The translations under genes and the position numbers were made by a program. Of a stretch of DNA of 5,322 bases, positions 1 through 4,666 are shown piece after piece. The notes below the pieces were generated by a model. That model did no database searches and was not told the origin of the DNA. It was given only the letters and a program-made list of their open reading frames with translations. The first letter of the stretch is position 1. Every line of letters begins with the position of its first letter. Location of the stretch: contig CAKUDG010000044.1 in the NCBI GenBank assembly GCA_934644965.1, positions 1 through 5,322 on the forward strand, given 5' to 3'. The stretch is from an uncultured Victivallales bacterium (GTDB lineage: Bacteria; Verrucomicrobiota; Lentisphaeria; Victivallales; UBA1829).

Positions 1-72
1 CTTCGTTTCTTGCTGCAGTACAAATCAGGTGTATTGCAGCTTGGGTCTTTTAACTATTGACGACACGATCTA
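1..72 (+). repeat. Left arm of a 72-bp perfect terminal inverted repeat (probable IS end)
   Basis: All 72 bases are the exact reverse complement of 5246-5317. Identity stops at base 73 (g here, a in the reverse complement of the other side). The arm contains its own hairpin: 12-22 (gctgcagtaca) pairs with 30-40 (tgtattgcagc) around a 7-nt loop, with one G-T wobble. Read on the + strand, frame 1 stays open from base 1 to a TGA at 58-60, as would be expected if it were the C-terminal end of a transposase ending 12 bases before the element tip. Nineteen open codons are weak evidence, and I do not recognise the peptide. A TA dinucleotide at 71-72 sits at the inner edge, and a TA also sits at the inner edge of the other arm. 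Alternatives are a long-TIR transposon or an assembler break at a repeated sequence. Confidence 0.9.
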
Positions 73-95
73 GTGATTGGTTGAACTTCTACATC

Positions 96-124
96 TTGAA
101 ACAGTCTATCACCTGTGCTATGTT
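96..124 (+). promoter_or_regulatory. Possible sigma70-type promoter in the pseudopilin leader
   Basis: TTGAAA at 96-101 is followed after 17 bases by TATGTT at 119-124. Both boxes match four of six consensus positions or better and the spacing is ideal. Transcription would start near 131 and give a leader of roughly 235 nt before the pseudopilin ATG, crossing the hairpin-plus-T-run at 269-298. It lies just inside the left inverted-repeat arm, so it could instead have served a gene removed by rearrangement. Motif match only. Confidence 0.3.
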
Positions 125-144
125 ATTATATTAACAATATGGAG

Positions 145-162
145 GCAAAATCATCATTTTGC
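145..162 (+). other. Short perfect hairpin in the pseudopilin leader
   Basis: gcaaaat (145-151) and attttgc (156-162) are perfect reverse complements around a 4-nt loop. The hairpin directly abuts a GGAGG (141-145) that has no convincing start codon downstream: the only one is a TTG at 159 opening a 77-codon frame with arginine- and lysine-rich, non-globular content that runs through the terminator. The rest of 163-268 is purine-rich with no recognisable gene. It could be a leader structure or chance. Confidence 0.3.
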
Positions 163-268
163 TTAATCTGCTTTGGACGGAAAAGCGGAGAAGCTCGGGA
201 AGGGAAGGACTTCCCCTTGCGGATCGTCCATTGTTGAATAAGGATAAAGAGAGCGACAAAGAGCTCCG

Positions 269-298
269 GGAGTCTAGTCTCCGAGACTCCGTTTTTTT
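269..298 (+). terminator. Intrinsic terminator-like hairpin upstream of the pseudopilin gene
   Basis: A perfect 7-bp stem, ggagtct (269-275) with agactcc (284-290), has an 8-nt loop and is followed by G and then seven T residues (292-298), the classic Rho-independent layout on the + strand. No intact gene ends upstream inside the window. It therefore either ends transcription from a unit truncated at the left repeat, or acts as an attenuator in the leader of the pseudopilin gene, whose ATG lies 69 bases beyond the T-run. A weaker alternative pairing, ggag (269-272) with ctcc (279-282), overlaps the main stem. Confidence 0.6.
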
Positions 299-366
299 CG
301 GGGAAAAGCGGGCGGAACAGAAGCATAAAAGAAAAGAACAGAATGGCAGATTGGGAGGAATGAATC

Positions 367-1245
367 ATGAGACGGCATCTGAAAGGATCTGAGCAGTCCG
401 TGCGGGGAAATGCGATGCGTTTTACGCTGATTGAACTTTTGGTGGTCATTGCGGTGATTGCGATTCTGGCGTCTCTGCTGATGCCGGCACTTTCCTCTGC
501 GAAAGATGCGGCGGTTTTCGCTCTCTGCCGCGGGAACCTCCGCCAGGTGACGGTCGGATCCCTGGCTTATGCGAATGACAACAATACCTATGGTCCGCCG
601 TCCTCAGCCCCTGAAGCACAGAGTTTCTATACCCGTACGGGAGCCATCGACGGTTATTTCCACAAGTGGGAAGGCAGTCCTTCCGACACCACGAAGCAGG
701 GAGCCAATTCCTTTAAAAACAAGATCCTTGAATGTCCCGGAACTCCGGAAAATCTCAAGAAAGGCTATAAGACAGAATCCCATCAGCGGAGCAATCCGAA
801 CAACGCCATTTCTACCAGTTATTATGTGATGTTCCGTTCTTCAACGACTCCCACAACGATCAACAACTGGGCAGGATGGTATCATATCGAAGGCGTTCCC
901 GTCAATCCGGGCGGACTTTCCACTCCGACGCTCGTGCGTCTTTCGGATGTCGGGAAAGAACGTTTTGCTCTGTATCACAATGATCCGTCTCAGGGACACC
1001 TGGCGTTCCGTTATCGGTCGCCCTCAGGTCAGCCGTCGCTGGGGGATCCGTGCAGCGTCAATTTCCTGACGGCCCGGGAGGAAGTCAGTATGACGAAGTT
1101 CCATAAGATGAAAGGAAGCAATACCGCTTTCGTCGACGGACATGTCACATTCACTCCTTTCACTGCCTATCTCACCGCTCTCGGCAACAAGAGCTACTGG
1201 CGTGAATTCCACAACAGGAACGGCGGGCTCGGCTGGGCGGAGTAG
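367..1245 (+). CDS. Type II secretion/type IV pilin-like pseudopilin with H-DG C-terminal motif
   Basis: A 292-residue protein with the prepilin-type cleavage/methylation segment FTLIELLVVIAVIAIL: Phe19 would be the mature N-terminus, Glu23 is the conserved +5 Glu, and about 20 hydrophobic residues follow. Next comes ASLLMPALSSAKDAA and a C-x2-NLRQ motif (Cys54), the usual start of the globular domain in this large Lentisphaerota/Planctomycetes class. Near the C-terminus, His246 is followed ten residues later by Asp257-Gly258 and His259, close to the family's H-X9-DG signature but one residue longer. Such proteins are inserted in the inner membrane and processed by a prepilin peptidase; the individual role is unknown. 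The residue before Phe19 is Arg, not the usual Gly, which is common in these paralogues as I recall them. The ATG at 367 has GGGAGG at 353-358 (8-nt spacing). An ATG at 415, two codons before Phe19, is a weaker alternative that would give a very short leader. Confidence 0.9.
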   Translation: MRRHLKGSEQSVRGNAMRFTLIELLVVIAVIAILASLLMPALSSAKDAAVFALCRGNLRQVTVGSLAYANDNNTYGPPSSAPEAQSFYTRTGAIDGYFHKWEGSPSDTTKQGANSFKNKILECPGTPENLKKGYKTESHQRSNPNNAISTSYYVMFRSSTTPTTINNWAGWYHIEGVPVNPGGLSTPTLVRLSDVGKERFALYHNDPSQGHLAFRYRSPSGQPSLGDPCSVNFLTAREEVSMTKFHKMKGSNTAFVDGHVTFTPFTAYLTALGNKSYWREFHNRNGGLGWAE

Positions 1246-1275
1246 GAGTAATCCTGTTTGTGTCCATTTATTATG

Positions 1276-1310
1276 CCCATCCCGGAAACGGGAGCTCCTG
1301 CTGGGATGGG
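1276..1310 (+). terminator. Candidate terminator hairpin after the pseudopilin gene (no T-run)
   Basis: cccatccc (1276-1283) and gggatggg (1303-1310) form a perfect 8-bp GC-rich stem around 19 nt. Inside is a competing small hairpin, cccg-gaaa-cggg (1281-1292), and a self-complementary ggagctcc (1291-1298). It starts 31 bases past the pseudopilin stop codon, where a terminator is expected. It is followed by purines and a G-run instead of Ts, so it is not a canonical Rho-independent terminator. It could stabilise the mRNA 3' end. Confidence 0.35.
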
Positions 1311-1316
1311 AGGCGA

Positions 1317-1327
1317 GGGGGGGGGGG
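1317..1327 (+). repeat. Homopolymer run of 11 G
   Basis: Eleven consecutive G residues in a non-coding spacer. Such runs are prone to slippage in replication and in sequencing. No gene start lies within promoter distance in either direction, so a phase-variation role is not supported here. Confidence 0.9.
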
Positions 1328-1468
1328 AGAGGAAAAATCTCTTTCCCTGATCTCAGAATCAATCACACATACGCTCTCTCATTCACTGTTTTTTCTCTCT
1401 AGACTATTCCAGACTACTATTGTTGTGCATCTGCTCCAGTCCCGTTTCTGACTCTGTCGCTGTTTCTT

Positions 1469-1517
1469 CCTTTCAATCTATCCATATCTTTCACAGATAT
1501 GGTGATATTCTGAAAGG
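1469..1517 (+). other. Long stem-loop immediately before a Shine-Dalgarno-like sequence
   Basis: The inner stem ccatatct (1482-1489) pairs perfectly with agatatgg (1495-1502) around the loop ttcac. The outer stem cctttca (1469-1475) pairs with tgaaagg (1511-1517). atc (1476-1478) can pair with gat (1504-1506), leaving small internal loops. The right side of the outer stem runs into GGGGGAG (1516-1522), so folding would partly sequester that ribosome-binding-site-like sequence. What it controls depends on whether the frame opened by the ATG at 1526 is real. Confidence 0.4.
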
Positions 1518-1525
1518 GGGAGAAG

Positions 1526-1732
1526 ATGCGGATTACTGACTTCTTCCTCTTTTTTCCCCACTCCTTGACTTGCACCGTTTTTTTTATTCAGATGATCCGG
1601 CAGGAAGAAATGAGAAATGGGAAGAAAGGCGATGCTGACAAAAGACATTCCCGTCCCGGGAGGAAAATCATGGAAAACAGCTTCAGGAAAGAAAGCTTCC
1701 CTTGCAATCCGCACGGTAAAAATGTACACTAA
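1526..1732 (+). CDS. Doubtful small ORF with a good ribosome binding site
   Basis: Sixty-eight codons opened by an ATG with GGGGGAG at 1516-1522 (3-nt gap, about 6 from its purine core). The translation has a short aromatic, hydrophobic stretch near residues 5-21 and then a basic, low-complexity region (KGDADKRHSRPGRK). I recognise no family. Against it: the likely promoter of the next gene (1702-1730) lies inside its 3' end, codon third positions show no clear bias, and the surrounding spacer is compositionally skewed. It is listed because the Shine-Dalgarno sequence and the preceding stem-loop make it the only plausible small gene here. Confidence 0.15.
   Translation: MRITDFFLFFPHSLTCTVFFIQMIRQEEMRNGKKGDADKRHSRPGRKIMENSFRKESFPCNPHGKNVH
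1702..1730 (+). promoter_or_regulatory. Probable sigma70-type promoter of the Nif3-like gene
   Basis: TTGCAA (1702-1707) and TACACT (1725-1730) are separated by exactly 17 bases, and each matches four of the six consensus positions. A start of transcription near 1737 would place an 8-bp inverted repeat (1741-1767) at the very 5' end of the mRNA and leave a leader of about 64 nt before the Nif3-like ATG. Distance and orientation fit the gene well. Confidence 0.5.
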
Positions 1733-1740
1733 CAACTGTG

Positions 1741-1767
1741 CAGGAATGATTCCCATACGCATTCCTG
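1741..1767. promoter_or_regulatory. 8-bp inverted repeat, possible operator or leader hairpin
   Basis: caggaatg (1741-1748) and cattcctg (1760-1767) are perfect inverted copies, centre to centre 19 bases apart with an 11-nt spacer. Such spacing puts the half-sites on nearly the same DNA face, as for a dimeric repressor. The repeat sits just downstream of the predicted transcription start, a common repressor position. Alternatively it is a 5' mRNA hairpin. No regulator gene lies in the window. Confidence 0.4.
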
Positions 1768-1800
1768 AAATATATTTTCTTTGCGGAGAGGTGAATGACA

Positions 1801-2613
1801 ATGAAAATCAAGGAATTCATGCAGATTCTGTACGATCGTGCAGATACAGATGCTTCACATTATCGAAAGACCTGCGACACATTGAAGGCAGGAGATCCGG
1901 AAAAGGAACTTTCCCGGATTGCTGTCAGTATGTTCGGCACACCGCGGGTGATTCGCGAAGCAGCGGAATGGGGTGCGAATCTCCTGATCGTTCACGAACC
2001 GCTGTATTACGATCACTGGGATAGTCCGGAAACTTTTCAGGCTCAAAGCGGATTTCTCCGGGAGATCCTTGAGAAGAAGAAAAAACTGATTGAGGAATCG
2101 GGCCTGACCATCTACCGCTATCATGATCATCCCCATTTCTGTCCCGAGGATCAGATCTGTATGGGGGAACTCCAGTATTCCGGGCTCAGGGGACGCTGGA
2201 TCAAAGGGGAGCATTACGCCGTCAACCGCTTTGAACTGGAGGAGGCAATGCCGCTCAGAGAACTGGTCCGGATACTGGAATGCAATCTGAAGATTGAACA
2301 TATCCGCATTTCAGGAGCGGATGATTTTTCCGTCCGGAAACTGGGACTCTGCTTCGGCACTCCGGGGCACATCGAAGAGGAACTGGGCTTGAACGATGTC
2401 GTGCTTACCGGAGAAATCTGCGAATGGCAACATGGCGAGTTCGTCCGGGACTGCGCAGGACTGGGATTGAAAAAAGCCATTCTGGTGATGGGACACAACG
2501 AGTCCGAGCGGGACGGCATGAGACTCCTTGCCGATCAAATCCGGGAAAAAGATCCTTTCCCGGTCCGTTATTTTGAATCCGGGCCGACCTATCTGTATAC
2601 GGACAGGGGGTGA
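1801..2613 (+). CDS. Nif3-like (DUF34/YbgI family) dinuclear metal centre protein
   Basis: The 270-residue product matches the Nif3/YbgI family along its length. Landmarks: DTLKAGDP (26-33), a family opening; GANLLIVHEP (58-67), carrying the first metal-binding His65; YRYHDHPH (105-112), with further candidate ligands His108/Asp109/His110; LTGEICEW (202-209); and GHNESERDGM (231-240), where His232-x3-Glu236 reproduces the H-x3-E metal-ligand pair of the family. Members are cytoplasmic, usually hexameric toroids binding two metal ions. They are often labelled GTP cyclohydrolase 1 type 2, but the physiological reaction is not settled, so no specific activity is claimed. The HEP form and lack of an inserted PII-like domain point to the short subfamily. 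The start is placed at ATG 1801, because GGAGAGG (1785-1791) is 9 nt away. The ATG at 1795 (two codons longer) would leave only 3 nt. A promoter and an inverted repeat precede it. Confidence 0.93.
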   Translation: MKIKEFMQILYDRADTDASHYRKTCDTLKAGDPEKELSRIAVSMFGTPRVIREAAEWGANLLIVHEPLYYDHWDSPETFQAQSGFLREILEKKKKLIEESGLTIYRYHDHPHFCPEDQICMGELQYSGLRGRWIKGEHYAVNRFELEEAMPLRELVRILECNLKIEHIRISGADDFSVRKLGLCFGTPGHIEEELGLNDVVLTGEICEWQHGEFVRDCAGLGLKKAILVMGHNESERDGMRLLADQIREKDPFPVRYFESGPTYLYTDRG

Positions 2614-2851
2614 AAGGCTTTTCCCCGCCGTCGCTGCCCCTCTTCCTGCACTTTTTCCTTTTTTTCTTTCCTGATATGTTTCCCTGGTTTTCGCATCCGG
2701 AACGGGAAGATGGAACGGGGAGAAGAAGAAAAAAAAGAAACAAAGGGAAAAAAGGAAGAGACCGCTCATAACTTTTGATATTGCATATGGAATTGAAAGA
2801 CTTCCAAAAAAAGAAAAATTCATCAAAAAAAAAATAAAGGGAACTCATCTT
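2614..2851. other. Skewed spacer: pyrimidine tract followed by purine tract
   Basis: The + strand is almost all pyrimidine over about 2632-2675 and almost all purine over about 2699-2762, so the transcript could fold into a long imperfect hairpin that may help end the Nif3-like transcript. ggaacggg occurs twice, at 2699-2706 and 2712-2719. The last 60 bases are A-rich, with ten A at 2825-2834 just before the ribosome binding site of the next gene, an unstructured leader that favours translation. I see no clear -35/-10 pair for the next gene, and no gene in either strand. Confidence 0.55.
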
Positions 2852-3667
2852 ATGAAATTTCGGACTCTGACGGAACTTTGCGCTGCTCCCGATTATCTGG
2901 CAGTCACAGCACATCGCGGCGCATCCTGGGAATACCCGGAAAATACGCTTCTTTCCATGGAAAAGGCAGTGGAATCCGGAGCGGACTTCATTGAATTCGA
3001 TCTCCGCGCTTCTTCCGACAATATTCCGCTTCTGCTCCATGACAGTGTCATCGACCGGACCTCCAACGGCACCGGAGCCCCCGAAACACATTCCCTGTCC
3101 GAACTCAAACAATATAATTTTTCCTTTTTCCGCCATGGAGAGAGAAGCAGCGAGCCCTTCTGCAGCGTTCTGGAAATTCCCACCTTTGAAGAAGTCCTGA
3201 AAGAATTCCGGGGGAGGGTGTTCATGAACATTCAAATCTACCTTCCGAATCAGGAGTCTTTGCGCGAGGCATGCCGCCTTTATGGAAAATACGATATGTA
3301 CGATCAGGGGTATATGACCATCGCAGATCCGAAAGTCGTTGAAAAGGTTCATTCTTATGATCCGGAAATCGCCATCTGCCTGACTCCCGGCTGGCATGAG
3401 AGGTCACTGCCTGAAAAACTGGAACTCTGCCGGAAGACGGGGTGCCGTTTTGTTCAGCCGACTGCGGAAAGCGTCATGTCCGACACCTTCCGCATCTGCC
3501 GGGAACTGGGCCTCAGAAGCAATGTGTTCTACGCCGATGAACCTGCTGAATTTGTCCGGCTGACAAAGCTTGGCACAAATGGCATCATGACCAATCGTGC
3601 CGAAGTCCTCTGCGCCTGGAGACGGGAAAATAATACTGCGGGAGGTGTTGCCGGAGGAGCTGTCTGA
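2852..3667 (+). CDS. Glycerophosphodiester phosphodiesterase (GDPD) family protein, altered active site
   Basis: A 271-residue TIM-barrel-type GDPD homologue, close to the usual single-domain length, with no signal peptide, so probably cytoplasmic. Family motifs: AHRGASWEYPENT (20-32), with catalytic His21, Arg22 and Glu30-Asn31; EFDLR (48-52), with metal ligands Glu48 and Asp50; and LLHDSVIDRTSNGTG (61-75), with catalytic His63. The C-terminal GTNGIMTNRAEVL (241-253) matches the usual barrel end. Family enzymes cleave glycerophosphodiesters to sn-glycerol 3-phosphate and an alcohol with a divalent metal. The mid-barrel motif normally reading NIEIK is here NIQIY (126-130): the third acidic metal ligand is Gln128 and the following Lys is Tyr130. 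Activity or substrate may therefore differ. The ATG at 2852 has AAAGGGA at 2836-2842 (9-nt spacing). The last dozen residues (NNTAGGVAGGAV) are a low-complexity tail beyond the domain. Confidence 0.9.
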   Translation: MKFRTLTELCAAPDYLAVTAHRGASWEYPENTLLSMEKAVESGADFIEFDLRASSDNIPLLLHDSVIDRTSNGTGAPETHSLSELKQYNFSFFRHGERSSEPFCSVLEIPTFEEVLKEFRGRVFMNIQIYLPNQESLREACRLYGKYDMYDQGYMTIADPKVVEKVHSYDPEIAICLTPGWHERSLPEKLELCRKTGCRFVQPTAESVMSDTFRICRELGLRSNVFYADEPAEFVRLTKLGTNGIMTNRAEVLCAWRRENNTAGGVAGGAV

Positions 3668-3892
3668 GAAATCTTTCCCGAAACCGCGTACTCTGAACTT
3701 TGTATTGTTCTCCGTCTCCGCCATATTCAGGATCTGTTTCTTCTCTCCTGCTCCGCATTTCTGGATCGGCGGCATCTTTTTCCTGAACTGCATGCGCCGT
3801 CAGCGGAACTGGAGGCGGAACTGGAGGCGGAACTGGTGTGGTGGTGGAGAAGATTTTTTTCTTTTTTCCGCCTTCTGAGGAAGATTTCCCGT
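3668..3892. other. Intergenic spacer after the GDPD gene
   Basis: No convincing gene. The + frame that runs through here (start inside the GDPD gene, end at 3878) and the opposite-strand frame encode only low-complexity products (RRNWRRNW on +, PVPPPVPPPVP on -) produced by the tandem repeat at 3803-3836. A T7-C-T6 tract lies at 3854-3867, but no upstream stem directly precedes it, so it is not called a terminator. aggcggaa (3825-3832) and ttccgcct (3866-3873) are inverted copies flanking the T tract. Confidence 0.55.
3803..3836 (+). repeat. 12-bp tandem repeat, about 2.8 copies
   Basis: The unit gcggaactggag occurs at 3803-3814 and 3815-3826 (the second copy begins on the shared g) and again, 10 bases long, at 3827-3836, with no mismatches across these 34 bases. 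A gtggtggtgg run follows. It lies outside any supported gene. The unit length is a multiple of three, but that alone does not argue for coding. Confidence 0.85.
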
Positions 3893-3927
3893 TTGACAAA
3901 ACTCCATCAGAGGATATATTCCTCAGA
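3874..3927. promoter_or_regulatory. 9-bp inverted repeat bracketing the strong promoter
   Basis: tctgaggaa (3874-3882) and ttcctcaga (3919-3927) are perfect inverted copies on either side of TTGACA and overlapping the -10/start region. The right copy can also pair locally with gagga at 3910-3914. Two operator half-sites flanking a promoter could allow repression by looping or by a large dimer, but no regulator is present and chance cannot be excluded in this purine/pyrimidine-skewed DNA. Confidence 0.35.
3893..3920 (+). promoter_or_regulatory. Strong sigma70-type promoter
   Basis: TTGACA (3893-3898), a perfect -35 box, lies 16 bases before TATATT (3915-3920), a five-of-six -10 box. This is the best promoter match in the window. 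Transcription would begin near 3927 and read through the stem-rich segment 3923-4117 towards the gene at 4175. Confidence 0.65.
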
Positions 3928-4117
3928 CAATCCGGGACGGCTCCTCCGTTCTTTTCTGTCTGACTGCACCATCCCCGTTTTCTCCTTCAGGAGACGGGGG
4001 CGGGAACTTGTCTGACAGGGGAACACACTTCCGGACGACGGGGAAAAGGCATTCTTCCTCAAAGCCGTCATTCGGGAGAAAAATGAGAAAAAAGTTGTTT
4101 GCCCCCATTTTTTTCCC
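3923..4117 (+). promoter_or_regulatory. Candidate structured leader RNA (four stems) ahead of the CPLC-protein gene
   Basis: Stems found by eye: a closing stem tcagacaa (3923-3930) with ttgtctga (4008-4015); within it ccccg (3973-3977) plus tctcc (3981-3985) pairing with ggaga (3990-3994) plus cgggg (3995-3999), ten pairs with a 3-T bulge; gacggggaa (4037-4045) with ttcc (4055-4058) and ccgtc (4065-4069); and gggagaaaaatg (4074-4085) with catttttttccc (4106-4117), twelve pairs with one G-U wobble. The segment starts at the predicted transcription start and ends 57 nt before the ATG at 4175. It matches no riboswitch class that I recognise. It could be a regulatory 5' leader or a separate small RNA. 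Skewed composition raises the chance of spurious stems. Confidence 0.4.
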
Positions 4118-4174
4118 TTCTGATAAAGAAACGGCGGCAGAAAACAATCCTTGGAAAACGAAGCGGAGAGAGTC

Positions 4175-4666
4175 ATGTTCTTATTCGGGATCAGAAAAAT
4201 TTTGAGATTTTTTCTCTTCCCTGCCGTCTTTGCTGTTGCATTCAGCAGCCTGGTGCATCCTTTGTTTCATTCCGGAGCCGGGTGCCGCGGGACCGCTTCC
4301 GGACTCTCTTCCTCCTCTCAGGACAGGAACCGGAATCTTCCCGGATGGAAATCCGAAAACCCGGCGCATCCGCTGCCTCCGGCTCTTTCTCAGGACTGTC
4401 CCCTTTGTGCTGCTCACCCTGTCTCAGATCTGCTCCTGTTTGACGATTCAGAGACGGTGTTTCATGCCGACGGGGAAACTCTGCTTCTTGTGCCTCCTTC
4501 TCCTCTCCCGGAGGATTTTATCCCGCACGGAGGAGGGGCGCATTATGAGACAGCATATCAAAGCCAGAATCAACTCAAAAGCAACAGGAGAATCTCTTAT
4601 GCTGTTCAAAAGGGAATATTCTACATCAATCATAAACTATATTTCGATATTGATTATAGTTCTTAG
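4175..4666 (+). CDS. Small exported or membrane protein with CPLC motif; C-terminus probably not native
   Basis: 163 residues from ATG 4175, chosen because GGAG at 4165-4168 is 6 nt away (the frame opens at 4151 without such a site). Residues 1-28 look like a signal peptide or single membrane helix: basic IRK, then RFFLFPAVFAVAFSSLV. The rest would be outside the membrane and carries HPLPPALSQDCPLCAAH (65-81), a His-rich CxxC-type site reminiscent of small DUF2946-like proteins that may bind metal; this family link is a guess. From about residue 120 the composition changes to QSQNQLKSNRRISY, and the last 22 codons overlap the lipoprotein gene in another frame. The third frame ends at a TGA (4546-4548) that overlaps the ATG at 4545 as ATGA. 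This suggests that the native end was near 4540 and that the frame or sequence has changed. Confidence 0.5.
   Translation: MFLFGIRKILRFFLFPAVFAVAFSSLVHPLFHSGAGCRGTASGLSSSSQDRNRNLPGWKSENPAHPLPPALSQDCPLCAAHPVSDLLLFDDSETVFHADGETLLLVPPSPLPEDFIPHGGGAHYETAYQSQNQLKSNRRISYAVQKGIFYINHKLYFDIDYSS

Larger units (their letters stand above)
1246..1525. other. Intergenic spacer with hairpins and a G11 run
   Basis: No convincing gene lies on either strand. After the hairpin at 1276-1310 comes a run of 11 G (1317-1327). From about 1336 to 1480 the + strand is strongly pyrimidine-rich (repeated ctctct and ttcttcc). The possible frames here give serine- and leucine-rich low-complexity translations without a good ribosome binding site. 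A second, longer hairpin occupies 1469-1517. Confidence 0.6.

Noticed and set aside
159..392. 77-codon + frame starting at TTG after a GGAGG
   Set aside because: Thirteen-base spacing, a rare start codon, Arg/Lys/Glu-rich composition, and a path through an intrinsic terminator into the pseudopilin gene all argue against coding.
126..449. 107-codon frame on the - strand
   Set aside because: It overlaps the pseudopilin start and the terminator hairpin, has no ribosome binding site, and its translation is low-complexity and unlike any family.
1795..1800. Upstream in-frame ATG as start of the Nif3-like gene
   Set aside because: It would leave only 3 nt after GGAGAGG. The ATG at 1801 has the usual 9-nt spacing.
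1478..1801. 107-codon frame on the - strand across the spacer before the Nif3-like gene
   Set aside because: TTG start without a Shine-Dalgarno sequence, covers the promoter and inverted repeat of the opposite-strand gene, and has no recognisable motif.
2405..3397. 330-codon frame on the - strand
   Set aside because: It spans the antisense of the Nif3-like and GDPD genes and the skewed spacer. Both sense genes have clear family motifs, so this is a shadow frame.
3585..3899. - strand frame with PVPPPVPPPVP
   Set aside because: The proline repeat is only the antisense reading of the 12-bp tandem repeat, and the frame runs into the GDPD gene antisense.
4230..4598. Long N-terminal extension of the lipoprotein frame back to 4230
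   Set aside because: That part reads as the shifted frame of the 4175 gene (Arg/Leu/Cys-rich). The lipoprotein signal begins sensibly at 4599.
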